From: Adiantum capillus-veneris
Taxonomy: Eukaryota; Streptophyta; Polypodiopsida; Polypodiales; Pteridaceae
Assembly (NCBI GenBank): GCA_014529385.2
Contig: CM043944.1
Span: forward strand, 71,442,884 to 71,506,883
Reading direction: 5' to 3'
DNA: 64,000 nt
Positions within the stretch are counted from its first letter, which is position 1. Every line of letters begins with the position of its first letter. The notes beneath the pieces are model-generated. The model did not search any database, was not told the DNA's origin, and saw nothing but the letters and a program-made list of their open reading frames with translations. The position numbers and the translations under genes are program-made. Positions 1 through 11,170 of the stretch are shown piece after piece.

Positions 1-564
1 ATGTGTGATCAAGGCTAATTCAAACTCCGCACTTGTAGTGTGTTGAACTCCATAACAATAGAGATAATGGTAAAAATTTGTAATAGAAATGTTGATGAGA
101 AAAGTAAAAGCTAGAATCATTGCTCGTAGTCCTATAGACATCATAAAAAGAAGTGAATAGTTCAATTGCACATGATAGTATCCTTGCTTGTAAAATGAAC
201 TAGCATACCATAAACAAATTATGCATATACTGAACAAATAATCCAAATGCTAAAAACTAAAGAGATTTTATCGGAGCCCCTAACCCACTATGAGAACAAG
301 AATCATACTATGTGAATTTGTGATATCTATGTGACATGCAATTTATCATATAGCTTCCACATCCCCATAGATACCAAAAAAGTACCTTCATATCCATGTT
401 AGGACCATGTCCTTGCTAAACTCTTTCCCAACACCTAGTCATTGATTGAGAATAAAATAATTTGAATTGATTGGGATATGTGATTGATGTGACAGCATCC
501 GACATTGAACCTATACATAATATCTCGTTATTGAGATTTTAGTTTTAAATTGGACATGTTGGAT
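1..564. other. AT-rich DNA, nothing recognised
   Basis: I recognise no gene, RNA or element terminus here. It lies just outside the 3' LTR remnant of the minus-strand copia-1 element and is probably the DNA that element inserted into, or further decayed repeat. Confidence 0.4.
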
Positions 565-690
565 TGTTGGAAATAGGGTTGCAGGGAAACACACACATCT
601 TGGAGAAGACAAAGGAAGCTCTAGGCACACAATAGAGAGTATGGAAGTGCCATGCCCTGAGGACATTATCAGTCCACAAAGGGGAGTAAG
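565..690 (-). repeat. 3' LTR remnant of copia-1
   Basis: Read on the minus strand, this matches the 3' half of the LTRs at 23967-24192 and 63510-63745. It shares the segments around 'ctctctattgtgtgcc' and 'gtgtgtttccctg', and it ends in the same TTTCCAACA terminus at 565. The upstream half of the LTR is not recognisable, and 690-765 is unaligned filler between it and the broken RT. This terminates copia-1. Confidence 0.65.
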
Positions 691-765
691 CCCAAAGACC
701 GTCACTGTAGATGATGTTGGCAGTGTCTTGTCCAACATTTAAATCATCCATAAGGGGTTTGAGCC

Positions 766-1214
766 TCAAATATTTCACCATTCAAGAAAGTAGGAACAAT
801 GTCTGATTGATGTACATCCCATCCAAAATGAGCTACCAATGCACATAAAAAATGCCTAGTAGTCATACGACAAGTGAGAGCAAAGGTTTCTTCATAATAT
901 ATGCCTTTTTGATGTGCATAGCCAACAAGTTGAGCCTTATAGTGATCAATCTTACCATCTGGCTTGCAGTTCAACTTGTAAAGCCACTTCGTACCAATGG
1001 CCTTTTTTTCAAGAGGCAAATCACATAAAGTCCATGTGTCATTTTCTATAAGAGCATCATATTGTGATTGCGTGGCAACCATCCAACTTTTTGAATCATG
1101 TGTTTCATCAAAAGACAACATCACATAAACTGGAAACAGCCAAAGCATAACAATCTGATGCATAAGATGCATGGCAAGAACCTAAAGGATTGCACGACTA
1201 GACAAAGGTGCATA
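766..1214 (-). pseudogene. copia-1 reverse transcriptase N-terminal part
   Basis: This is the start of a Ty1/copia reverse transcriptase, which makes cDNA in the virus-like particle. Visible family motifs are NDTWTLCDLP, KKAIGTKWLYKL, a YKAQLV block, the YEETFA block, and QSDIVPTFLNGE, which matches the Q-x-DV-x-x-AFLNG palm motif A. The reading breaks off directly after FLNGEIFE, so the YVDD motif and RNase H are missing and the sequence joins an LTR remnant. The same domain, about equally degenerate, is at 27430-27756 on the plus strand. The upstream part of this copia element lies at 19638-20733, separated by the inserted gypsy-1. Confidence 0.85.
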
Positions 1215-2084
1215 TGTTTGGTGGATACAGGTGTATGTACACCAAACCCTGTAAACACTACTCATTTTTTTTTGAAGAAAGCCATATAATTCAGCCTAAT
1301 GATTTGTAATTATGATGTAATTAGGCAATACATTCTCTACCTCTCTGAGTCTACACCCTTGTAAGAGGCCGGATGGCCATGGGAAAGCTCCCTTAACTTT
1401 TAAAAGTTACAACCCTTAGTTTGGAGAGGAGAATTATCATTAGCTTGAAGATTCAAAAACGTGCACTGTAGGATCCTCTTACTGTTATTGTAATCTTCTT
1501 TTCTCTTGGACTAGTAATCAGAATTCGTTTCCGAATAGCACATCGTGTTCCTTGTCTTTTGCTCTACAATCTAAGTGTAATCCTTTTTAATTCTGTTGTG
1601 GTTCGCGATGCTTTTTTTGTGAGCTAAATGCATTGACTTTAAGGTTAAAAGTGTTGTTTTTTTATGTTTTGACCATGGATAAGTGTTTCAATGCTTAAGG
1701 AGGACCTTCCCGAGTACTTCTGTTTCAATTTTTTGCACATTTTTTGTGATGGATCGTGATTTATGTACCTTCTTAGATGGTGATAGAACTAAGTAGGATT
1801 GAGCCCTTAGGTGTTGTAATACCTCTCCTTAAGTTTCGTTGCATTCCGAATTCATTTGGATGCTGAAAAGGCGTGATGACCTAGAGCGGTGAGATTGGAC
1901 GCATACTGATTGTCTGACTAGGAAGTGGTTGATTTGCTTTTGTAGTAGATCGAGTAGCCCTGATGAGATTGAGATTCTCATTAAGGCTCCGTGCCCCATC
2001 CTGAGTCGCTTCCTTGCATATTGACATTATGTTAGTACAAAAGAGCTATATGCTGCAGACGTCCGTCGCGGCGACCCGCTAACA
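1215..2084 (+). repeat. 5' LTR of gypsy-1
   Basis: It begins TGTTTGGTGG and ends CCCGCTAACA, and it matches 18780-19637 over its whole length with substitutions and small indels. It is 870 bp against 858 bp for the 3' copy. The start carries a small inverted repeat, 'tttggtg ... caccaaa'. Divergence is plainly visible, so the insertion is old. Confidence 0.95.
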
Positions 2085-2085
2085 T

Positions 2086-2103
2086 TGGTGCCGATGTCGG
2101 GGA
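2086..2103 (+). promoter_or_regulatory. Primer-binding site of gypsy-1 (tRNA-Asp-like)
   Basis: TGGTGCCGATGTCGGGGA begins one base after the LTR. It resembles the plant tRNA-Asp PBS TGGCGCCGTTGCCGGGGA used by Athila-type elements, with three differences. It primes minus-strand cDNA synthesis. Confidence 0.8.
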
Positions 2104-3944
2104 AACCGATCCTTAGGTGAGTGAAGTATTTGTGAGTGAAGTACAAGATAGTATTTCATTCTTTGATTTTCACATGCTTGGAAATTTGTTCCACCACACA
2201 CTTTGTTGTTATTGTCGTACTGTTAAGTTCATTTATGTTTGCAGATTCATTTCACTTTATAGGAGTAGGTTAGGAAACAAATTACACCATCATTTGGGGC
2301 CAAAAGGATCAAGGGATAAACTGTCAAAAACCTTATTTTGGTGTTGAAGACCATAACTCTGAAAAGTTGAAGAAGTAATGGTCAGAGCTTCAAAACTAAA
2401 CCAAACCCAGCAAAACCTTCAAGAAGGGGATAAAACACTTGCTGAAAAAGACTGTGCAAAAAACTTTCAAATTGCCTATCCAACATGAATCACAATCCTT
2501 GTACCTTTTTGGCAAAATGTGCTAAAACTATTTCCTTTGCTTAGAACGGGCTCTCAAGCATTAGAACCTTGAGTTTGGTCAGAAATAGAGTGCTAGAACA
2601 TCATAAAAATCAAAAGATTGGGGTGAGCAGAGCAAAACCTTGAAAAAAGGGAAAAACAGAGAAAAACTAAACTTTTACTTGTTCAAATTCAAAAAGGGAT
2701 GAGAATTGGGATCAACTAGAAGCAGGGAATCAACAAAACCAAATTTCATGTCCAGATGCTTCCCAACATGGATCGCGATCCATGTTCCAGGTAGACATCT
2801 GACAATAAGATTTGATCAGTGTACTCCTGATTACTAGTTGAACAACTTTTCCAAAAAGAACCATAGACAAAAAGTGAAAAAATCTGATCAAAATATCAAA
2901 AAAGGAGTTGTTTGCAAAAAAACGCAAAACAGACACAAAATCTTGCTTTTCACTTGGAAAAACTGATCAAATCCAAAAAGACTTGGGGAATAGCATCACC
3001 ATACCTTGTGTGATCGGGTCACAAAGTGTCAGTCCAAAATCTTACCAAACATGGATCGTGATCCATGTACCTTTTTGGAATTTTGAGCTGATAATGGGCA
3101 AGCAGAAAAGTGATAACAATTGAAACACTTTCTCCCAGAGGACCCTTATCAGAAAAGTTCAAAAAGAGGGTAAAAGGGGACAAAAATCAGATCAAGGGGG
3201 AAACCATTGGAAAAAACCCTAAAATTGACTTTTGCCTGACCTAAAAAACTCCAAAACATTAAAAAACCATATAGACAACATCACTAGGCCAAGGACTAGC
3301 TGTGGGCCAAGTTTCAGTGCATAGTGACACTAAGGAACATGGATCGCAATCCATGTTCCCCTGACACATTTTGACACCAAACTTGAGGGCATCACATAGA
3401 GTCTAGTGGTCCTTCCAGAGTTGAATTTGGATGCAAAAAACCATCCCAAAAGCCCAAAACTAGCAGCAACTCATGCAAAGTGACAGAATCAACCTAGCTT
3501 CCAATCCAGAGGTTCATATGATACCATAAAACCTCTTAATCATGCTGAACCTAATGGTATCAATAAAAGTTCATTTGATTTTCCAACATGGATCGTGATC
3601 CATGCACCTCTGAGTTAGAACAGAAACAGAATTTTACCACACAAAGAGCTAGTCCACAGTATCCTGGTGATTCTTTCAAAATTGAAATTGGACCTAAATT
3701 GTTGAGGTTGTGTAAGGAATTGTGTGCTACTAAAAAACCTAGCTAAATTTTGTCGATTAAAAGCAAGAACTAACAAGAACGGCTATAAGCTCATAGCTAT
3801 CAAGCAAATTTTTGACAGGTTGCAGATACTAATTAAGGATACTACCTAGGAAGCAAGATCAAACGGGAGATTCAAATTGTTTAATGAGCTAACTCGGTTT
3901 GGATTTTGTATTACCAATTCTTCATGAATTTGTGATCAGGAAGA
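2104..3944 (+). other. Long untranslated leader of gypsy-1
   Basis: These 1.8 kb of A-rich DNA between PBS and gag have no convincing reading frame. Phrases such as 'ccaaaaccc', 'tttttggcaaaa' and the palindrome ACATGGATCGCGATCCATGT recur irregularly. The same vocabulary recurs in the spacer between pol and ORF3 (13530-15170), so the two spacers share ancestry. Confidence 0.6.
2483..3605. repeat. Palindrome array, leader cluster (5 copies)
   Basis: Copies of the 20-bp self-complementary ACATGGATCGCGATCCATGT lie at 2483-2502 (degenerate), 2766-2785 (perfect), 3049-3068, 3337-3356 and 3586-3605, the last three with one or two changes. Most are preceded by CCA or CCAA and followed by TTCC or TACC, sometimes then TTTTTGGC. 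Spacing is irregular (249-288 bp). Each could form a hairpin in RNA or bind a symmetric dimer. Confidence 0.9.
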
Positions 3945-5672
3945 TTGTACCAGAATAGGAATCCCATCACCTTTGACGAAGGGAGTAATCACTCGACAGA
4001 GGAAAGTGTGAATCAGAGACCATTGCCACCTTTAGAACCCATTTTAGAGGAGAGCTTCTCTGACACTTTGTCAGAGAGATCATACAGCCTCATGACTGAA
4101 GATTCTAACAAGTCAAACCCTAAGGGAACAACATCGATGGAGGCAGGTCCTTCTCAGCCTGCATCTGATGTAAAATTGTTGTATTTGAAGCTTCAATTTG
4201 AAAATATGCTTAAGGCCAAAATCTATAAGGATGGAATGGACCGCTACTGTGTTAAGTTGGAAAATAATCCGAGCGAGTTTAGAGACCTTGTAGATGTTGA
4301 TTATGACAGGGATAGATATTTTGACCGAGAGGGAATGATGTACCTAGTGGTTCATAACCCTTTTATTGTGGATAAATGGGGAATGACTGGCACCAAGGAC
4401 AAGGTAGATAACAAGCTGATCGATGAACCACCCAAAATGGAGAAACAAAACGCGGTACTTAGACGCACTAATGAACAGAGTACCTTAATACAGACAACAC
4501 ATATGTGGGACTTTATAAGTTCAATAATGGAGAACAAACACTCTATTACAGATGTGACGAGCCCCGCATCAAGGAATTGACTGACCGAAAAAACCTGTAT
4601 GTTTACACGTACACGGAGGGGAGAAGTATTCAAGTGGTCATAATAGACAAGTATGGCTGAAAGAACTCTCCAATGGATCGTAAGGAATTAGAGAGGTATA
4701 CATATTTTGAGGGACCACTCCACCAATACTATTTAATTCCAAACTTGAGGTAAAAACCACAACTACTCACACCAGACTTGAGACTGTACATGTGAGCCCC
4801 GTGAGAACCAAGGTGGAGGAGTCTTTTGGACATGAACTAGTCCCAAACACAAGGCCTTTAGGATCAACGACGTCTAGGGAGTCCATGAACACACAAAGGG
4901 GCAGTATTGTTCTCGATGTCACTTACACCACTAGAATCCCTCCAACTATTACACAAAATTGACTTGATGAATGTATAGCGGATAGGATACCACTGGTAGT
5001 ACCAAGAGGAGATTATAAACCTAGAGAAGCCACACCAGGTGGACTAGGTGTTGTTAGAATGGTTGCAGAGGCCAGACATATGCGACCATCTCAGGTGGCA
5101 AAATGCATACCCAGAAAGTATAATGGTTCCAGAGATCCGTATGCCCATGTTTCAATCTTCAAACAAGTGTTGAGAGCGGAACAGGTAACTGATTTTCACA
5201 CTTGATATGAAGGTTTTGGGTTGACATTAGAAGGTACTACCTTGACTTGGTTCCAACCATTAAACAACTTGGAATTCCCAAGTATTGAGAAATTTCTCCG
5301 AGATTTTGCTAAGGAATTCTCAAAAAGGGGGATCAAGCATAACATTGTCTCCCAAATCTATGCATTTAGGCAAAAGGAAAAAGAGAAAGTAAAGGAAGCA
5401 TCGCTTCGTTTCTAGCAGTACATAGAAAGATGCCCTGGTCGAGAACTACCTCAGGATGAAAGACTATCAGTCCTTTTCATAGAAGGATTGCAAAATGATA
5501 CACTCAAAAAGGACTTGCACTTGAAGGCATGTGTAACTTTTGAGCAAGTCACAAAAGAGGCGTTGTATCTGGTAGATAACTGCAAGGCATATGGCGAGGT
5601 GACTGAAGACACAGGTCAGGGGACGAGTAGCACCTCTTCAACCACCAGTGAGTCCATGACAAAATTGTGAGG
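3945..5672 (+). pseudogene. gypsy-1 gag, N-terminal and capsid-like part
   Basis: An open stretch from 3945 to 4580 encodes an acidic, serine-rich 211-residue segment with no domain I recognise. Its ATG at 3945 follows the leader, but the true start is uncertain. After several breaks, 5221-5670 carries a retrotransposon gag signature: TLTWFQPL, then FLRDFAKEFSKRG, IYAFRQKEKEKVKEASLRF and LFIEGLQNDTLKKDL. Gag forms the particle that packages element RNA. At least two in-frame stops (after SLRF near 5415 and near 5670) and frame changes at 4600-5200 show that it is dead. Confidence 0.75.
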
Positions 5673-7720
5673 GCGAAACCCAATTGTACCGGACGTTGAT
5701 CAAATGATCGAGGAAGTGATCAGAAGAATAAACCAAGGAAACAAGACGAACCCAAACACACGACAACCACCCACCCGAAAATGCGTCACTTGTGGAGGAA
5801 ATCATCCAACCCAGTGGTGCAACCTTCAACAAAGGCCAAGAGTAAACGCACAACGAATATTGAAATGGTGTGCTACAGAACCAAAATGGACAAACCATGA
5901 AACTCACAAATGTTTCTATAATCGGAACTATGTTAGAAACAGACAATATAGACCACATGGAGGGCAACAATTTCCGCCCCCTCCAAGGTACCAAGTAGGG
6001 CCAAATAACGCAATCTTGGGGTAGGAAAAATCTCAACCTGTGTTGGGACATCAACCTCCCTTACCCCAGGAAAATAGGGCTATGGTAAGGATTTCTCAAC
6101 CCATAGAACCACCTTCCGATCAGAGTATAGTCCAAGTAGTCTCATACAGGGAAGATTCAAATAATACTTATGAGAGGGGATTTGATGGGAATGCATATGC
6201 TCTAGAGGGACATAATCCATGGATAATTCTTGAAGAGATGTCCGAGCCCTCATACATAGAACAACCAACTAAAAACCATTACTTGGTCGATGAGAATATG
6301 CTCATGTTCATGGCAAATCAGGGCTACAAACTTAGGGGCTACCCTCCTAGAGCAGGACAACCTATGGGAGCTCCACAAGCTTCTCCACCACCTGTAGGAC
6401 CGTGCTATGAATGTGGCGGTGATCATTGGGCGAGAGTTTGTCCAAACAAAGGAGAACGGGTGAAACTTTTTGGATTCTGTGACGAATGCACGATCGACCA
6501 TCTCATTCCACACTGTCCAGAAAACCCTAAAAACAAAGAAAAAGCAACCATGAACAAAATGGGGATTGTGCCAAGCTTAAGTAGATCAGAAACAGAACCG
6601 AACATTCCGATAAACGCGATCACTAGAGCTCAAGCACATGAGGCAGCAAGGAACGTCCCAGCCAGCCAAACAGAGATAGAAAATTTGTCTGTCCGAACCC
6701 CTAGGAAATCCTGGAAGGCAAAACGAGACAAGGTGAAAGCCAAAAGAGAAAAGGAAAAAACGGCATTGGAAACCAAATTACTAAAAATAGAGGAACAACT
6801 TCAAAGGAAAGAGACCTTAAGGGAAACAACGAGATAAAAAAACCATCGGATCTACCATCAAGAGAGTCGGTCTTGGTAGACAAGGTGTCAAACCTTTGGG
6901 CACAATTTTAAAAGCTTACGAGGCAAGGCTAAAGCCTAACCAAACCCAAGAGGATAGGTGGTTAACATACCCTCATCCAAGCTATGAGAAAGAGAGGCTA
7001 AAGATGTGCAAGGAGCTCATCCAAGCCGCTCAAGCGCTTATGGAACCATCAGTTCCTACGGCTCCAAAAATTGAGGTACTAATCTGAGAAAAGATTCAGG
7101 AGTTAGAGGGGCGGGGAATTGAAAGAATAACCGACCAAATTCTGTAGACGAAACACCATTGGATACGAGGGTGGTAGCCAATACAACAGATGAAACGTAT
7201 TCTCAAGTACCACTTCCAATTGCGGAAGTAGAAGAACAATGGCCTCAAGAGCTATGGAAACAGATTAGGAATAGAAAAGATGGAAGTGCCACACTTGTGT
7301 CAGCTCCCATCCTAGAAATCCACTTGGAGCATGAGCTCTGCCCAAATGACATTAGATCACTGTATGGAGATGCAGGTAAAGTGATATCTGAAGACAATAA
7401 ACCGTAGTCGTTGAAGACTTTACCTTCATTTATTGGTAACCATGAAACTCGATCGGAGGTAAGAAAAGTACCATCTCAATGGAAAGCCAATCCTAAGATG
7501 ATGGATACTAAAGCTCTTCACGAGCTGATGTCATCCCCTATCCGTTGTACACTGACTCTGTCAGAGTTATTGCATATCAGATCGCATCTTTGGGATGAGG
7601 TCGGGAAAAATTTGGAAAAAATAGGGCTAGTAATTCCGTCACCTGAGGCTTCTCCAAACACACTAAAGATACAACCCTCGAAACAAACTAAACATGAGCC
7701 AGTACCAGTAAACAAGGTAG
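5673..7720 (+). pseudogene. gypsy-1 gag C-terminal part with three zinc knuckles
   Basis: This continues gag. Three Cys/His boxes are visible: CVTCGGNHPTQWC (about 5785-5823), CYECGGDHWARVC (about 6403-6441) and CDECTIDHLIPHC (about 6479-6517). All have C-x2-C-x3-H-x4-C spacing, one residue shorter than the usual C-x2-C-x4-H-x4-C retroviral knuckle. Such boxes bind RNA during packaging. A Lys/Glu-rich, probably coiled segment follows (about 6700-6835), then fragments at 6896-7087, 7159-7407 and 7411-7720 leading into protease. Stops near 6024, 6837, 7087 and 7407 break the frame. Confidence 0.75.
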
Positions 7721-7739
7721 GGGATTATTGTGAAGGTGA

Positions 7740-8145
7740 AGAAGGGAATACTACTCTACCAGTGGAGTACAAAGAGGTTAAGTCGATAGCAATCTTGGAT
7801 AGTGGGGCTAGAATAGCCATAGCTACCAAAGCAATGTGGAAAAAATGGGAAAAACCTGATCTCAGAAAGATGAGAATGTAACTTCAATTGGCAGATGGGT
7901 ATCTGGAAAGACCCATAGGCATCTTGGAACAAATTGTGGTAACCTCTTGTGGAATTGCATATGAAAACACATTTGCTATTATGAATTTTGATGAGAGCAG
8001 CAATTTCGACATCATGTTGGGCAGGCCATTCATGCGTCAACTCAAAATGGTACAAGATTGGGGCTACGACTATATCTATCTGAGGAACAAGGATGTCACT
8101 ACAAAAATTAGTGTCACAGATAATAGCTATAGAGATGTAGAATGA
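7740..8145 (+). pseudogene. gypsy-1 aspartic protease
   Basis: This is a retropepsin-type domain that would cleave the polyprotein. It has the active-site loop LDSGA (7795-7809), a second strand region with NFDIMLGRPFMRQ, and the downstream VQDWGYDYIYL block seen in plant gypsy proteases. One stop, after KMRM at about 7879, interrupts it, but the reading frame continues unchanged. The catalytic Asp is retained. It sits between gag and RT as expected. Confidence 0.85.
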
Positions 8146-8160
8146 ACTCCAGGAAAAGAC

Positions 8161-8952
8161 TTGAACTCCGCAAATGACCAGAAAGGGGGAATACCGACTT
8201 GGCTACAGAACAAAGCTCACGAGTGGGTAGGAGAAGCTTCAGAATGTGGAAGTCTAAAAAGGGAAAATTGCGTTCTTAATAGAACTGCACACGAAAAGGC
8301 ATATATACCAGAGCCTTTTCCAGAAGAGATGTTCAAAACTTTTGGATGGCAACAAATACTAGCCACTCTTGATATTTGTGTAAACGAGGTAACCCTCACC
8401 AAATTCTATGATGAGGAAGGGTATGATATCATTCCATTCCAGATGATGGGTGTCAGCCTAACTCCGAAGTTAAAGGGGGAAGTCCTTGACAAGGACGGGG
8501 TTGCCGAGTGCCGACGCATAGTGGATGAAATCTCTGTAAGAGACCTTGACCAAACGGATGAAGAAGATTTCCAAGACTCGACTGATAAGATGCTAGAGGA
8601 TAACGCAAACGACAAGCTATCTAGTAGCCTAAGTCAGAGCATCAACGGAAGGATCGATGGGTGATCTACTATGATTTCCCAAACCTAAATCCTCGAAGAC
8701 AATGCAGATATCGAGATAAACGCAAAAACAACCAAGACAAGCACAACGAGGACTCAGTACCTGTATTAACTAATAAAACGTAATGACTGCCTCAAGGACA
8801 GGATATCAAAGAGATACATGAAACCTGACTCAACCAAAACAAAATCGAACAAGGCAAACACACAAAAACCAAAAAAAGAGAGCAATACCAAAAAATCGAT
8901 TAAGTTGTCCAAAATGGAGTGAAAAATCAAATACAATGAACTGAAGCGAGCC
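8161..8952 (+). pseudogene. gypsy-1 protease-RT linker
   Basis: An open stretch at 8161-8664 encodes an acidic segment with no recognised domain, ending in a Ser/Asp-rich tail. The following 290 bp (8665-8952) are A-rich and broken by stops. By position this is the linker between protease and RT. Confidence 0.55.
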
Positions 8953-10200
8953 TTGAAGGAAGTTTGGACAACAGAAATGGAAACTGATGAAGAATCAAAT
9001 GATGATAAATTCGATGCACCTTCCCACTATAAGAAGTATACCATTCAGGATAGGAAAATCGTGGTGCAAAAACCCAAACGAGATCCCAAGGAACTAGGAA
9101 CTCCATATGATGGGCTTGAAAACGCCAAATGCATCAAATTAGCAGAACCAGGCGAGGAGCCTAAACTGGAATACATTGCCACCTACCTTGCTGATGAGGA
9201 AGAGCAACTTCTAGTCGATACACTTGGACGATACAAAGATGTCTTTGCATGGTCATACAAAGATCTAAAGGGGATAGATCCTGAGATCTGTCAGCACACG
9301 ATTCCCCTTAAGAGTGATGCCAGACCACGCAGACAACGTCCTTACACGTACAATGAAACTTTTGCCAAGAAAATTAAGGAGGAGATAGACAAACTGAAGG
9401 ACGCTGAGTTTATCTACGAGATTGAACACACCAATTGGGTGTCCCCGATTGTGGTGGTACCCAAAAAGAATGGCAAATTGCGTGTCTGTGTAAACCTCAA
9501 ACAGGTAAATACAGCCACCATCAGGGATAACTATCCACTGCCAATAACAGATCATGTTATTGAGAGGGTAGCAGGGAAAGAGGCCTATAGTTTCTTGGAT
9601 GGGTTCTCAGGCTACAACCAGCTGACGATTAAAGCGTAAGATCAGCATAAAACAACTTTTGCAACAGAGTGGGGTGTATTTGCCTACAGGGTAATGCCTT
9701 TTAGCTTGACCAATGCCCCGGCTATATTTCAAAGACTAATGAGCCACGCATTCAAAGAATATCTCAAAAAAAATTTGGAGATCTACATGGATGATCTTTG
9801 TGTTCATTCTCATCGAGGAAGTGACCACATCACTCATCTGGGAAAAGTCTTTGAAAAATGCAGAACGTATCGTATTTGCTTAAACCCTAAAAAATGCGTC
9901 TTTATGGTAAGACAAGATAAAATTCTGGGCCACATTATGTCCAAAAATGGAATTTCAACTGATCGAGAGAAGGTACAAATAATTGCTGCACTACCGAGAC
10001 CAATGAAGCTGAAAGAAGTGCAAGCATTTATGGGGCATTGCGGATACTATAGGCGTTTCATATATATGTATGTTGTAATAGCTAAGCCATCGTACGCCCT
10101 CATTGCTAAGTTCAAATGGACGGAGGAATGTGAGTAGGCTTTTCAAAAATTGAAGCAGCAATTAATTTTGACTCCAATTTTGCAAGCCCCTGACTAGAGA
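8953..10200 (+). pseudogene. gypsy-1 reverse transcriptase
   Basis: Most of a Ty3/gypsy RT is readable. An N-terminal KDVFAWSYKDLKGIDPEIC block is followed by the fingers HTNWVSPIVVVPKKNGKLR, motif A FLDGFSGYNQ, then VMPFSLTNAPAIFQRLM and the catalytic YMDD at 9784-9795, followed by LNPKKCVF and LGHIMSKNGIS. A stop after LTIKA (about 9638) and another at about 10135 break the frame, which is otherwise kept. YMDD with 'CVHSHRGSDHITHL' is the Tat/Athila style rather than the YLDDILVYS of chromoviruses; this is my reading of family patterns. Confidence 0.9.
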
Positions 10201-10500
10201 AAAATATTTCATGTCCATGTGGATGCATCAGCCTATGCCATCGGGTGCAGTAAACAAACCTTGCAACACTAGAAGAATTTTTCGTTGGTTTATACTACTG
10301 CTTGAGTTTGACTTCACCGTAGTTGTAAAAAAGGGAACCACACACACAAGAGCAAATCATCTTTCACAACTATTTTATGGGGAAGCACCTGAGGGTGTCG
10401 ATGATGACCTTCCTGGTTCATATCTGTTTAACATCGAAATGGTGTCGAGATGGAGCGAAGAGGTCATTCCTCTACTCACAATTGGCTCATTGTAGATAGA
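10201..10500 (+). pseudogene. gypsy-1 RNase H with internal deletion
   Basis: The RNase H start, HVHVDASAYAIG, is followed at once by what belongs near the domain's end: RIFRWFILLLEFDFTVVVKK and THTRANHLSQL, the usual 'ANALSRL' landmark. The middle of the domain, with the catalytic Glu and second Asp regions, is missing, so it could not remove RNA from the hybrid. A linker with the block DLPGSYLFNIEMV follows. Confidence 0.75.
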
Positions 10501-11165
10501 AAGACAACCATCAATCATCCATCAAACACAAAATCTCCACCTTTTAGCAGGACGGCTGTACAAACACGGTAAGGATGGGATATTGAGACTATGTGTATAG
10601 CCCGAAGATACCACCTACTACCTCAAACAGGCTCATATACAAAATACGCGATTTCACAATGGTGAAACACAAACAGGCCAACGGCTGCAGAGACTGGGCG
10701 TCTACTAGCCAAACATGGAACATAGTGTCCATACATATGTAAAATCATGTGATAGTTGTACAAAATAACCCCCACTGGAACATGCCACCATGTTTCGTGT
10801 AGTACAAGCACCTAAATGGAGTGCTCACATAGTTGAGTACTTAAAAAACCAAACCTTTCTAGAGGAATGGGGCAAAGCAAGAATGAAAACTATAGAAGAA
10901 GAGGCCAAACACTATCTGCTCATTGCCAACCAACTGTATAGGCGGGGAAAGGACAAACAACTACGGTTGTGTGCTACAGAAAGAAAATATTATGTTATCC
11001 TAGATCAAGCACACTTAGAACAGCCAGGGGGACATTTCTCCGTTGATAAAATGGCAAGGCTTGTGCTACACTCAGGCATATGGTGGCCAACCCTGTTTAT
11101 GGATACAGAGACATATGTCAAATGATGTGATGAATGTCAACACACACGACCACCCCAAAGGACAG
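10501..11165 (+). pseudogene. gypsy-1 duplicated integrase zinc-binding (HHCC) domains
   Basis: Two HHCC-like domains follow each other. The first, about 10540-10770, reads LAGRLYKHGKDGILRLC, then QAHIQNTRFHNGE and SCDSC, and is interrupted by single-base and stop changes. The second, about 10910-11150, reads LIANQLYRRGKDKQLRLC, then QAHLEQPGGHFS and CDEC. Each keeps the His-His and Cys-x2-Cys pairs. About 100 bp separate them, with the segment APKWSAHIVEYLKNQTF. One domain is normal for gypsy integrase, so the second copy is odd. Confidence 0.7.
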
Positions 11166-11170
11166 ATGAA

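Noticed and set aside
744-1172. Copia RT fragment as an independent gene
   Set aside because: It is the continuation of copia-1 across the gypsy-1 insertion and lacks the catalytic YVDD part.
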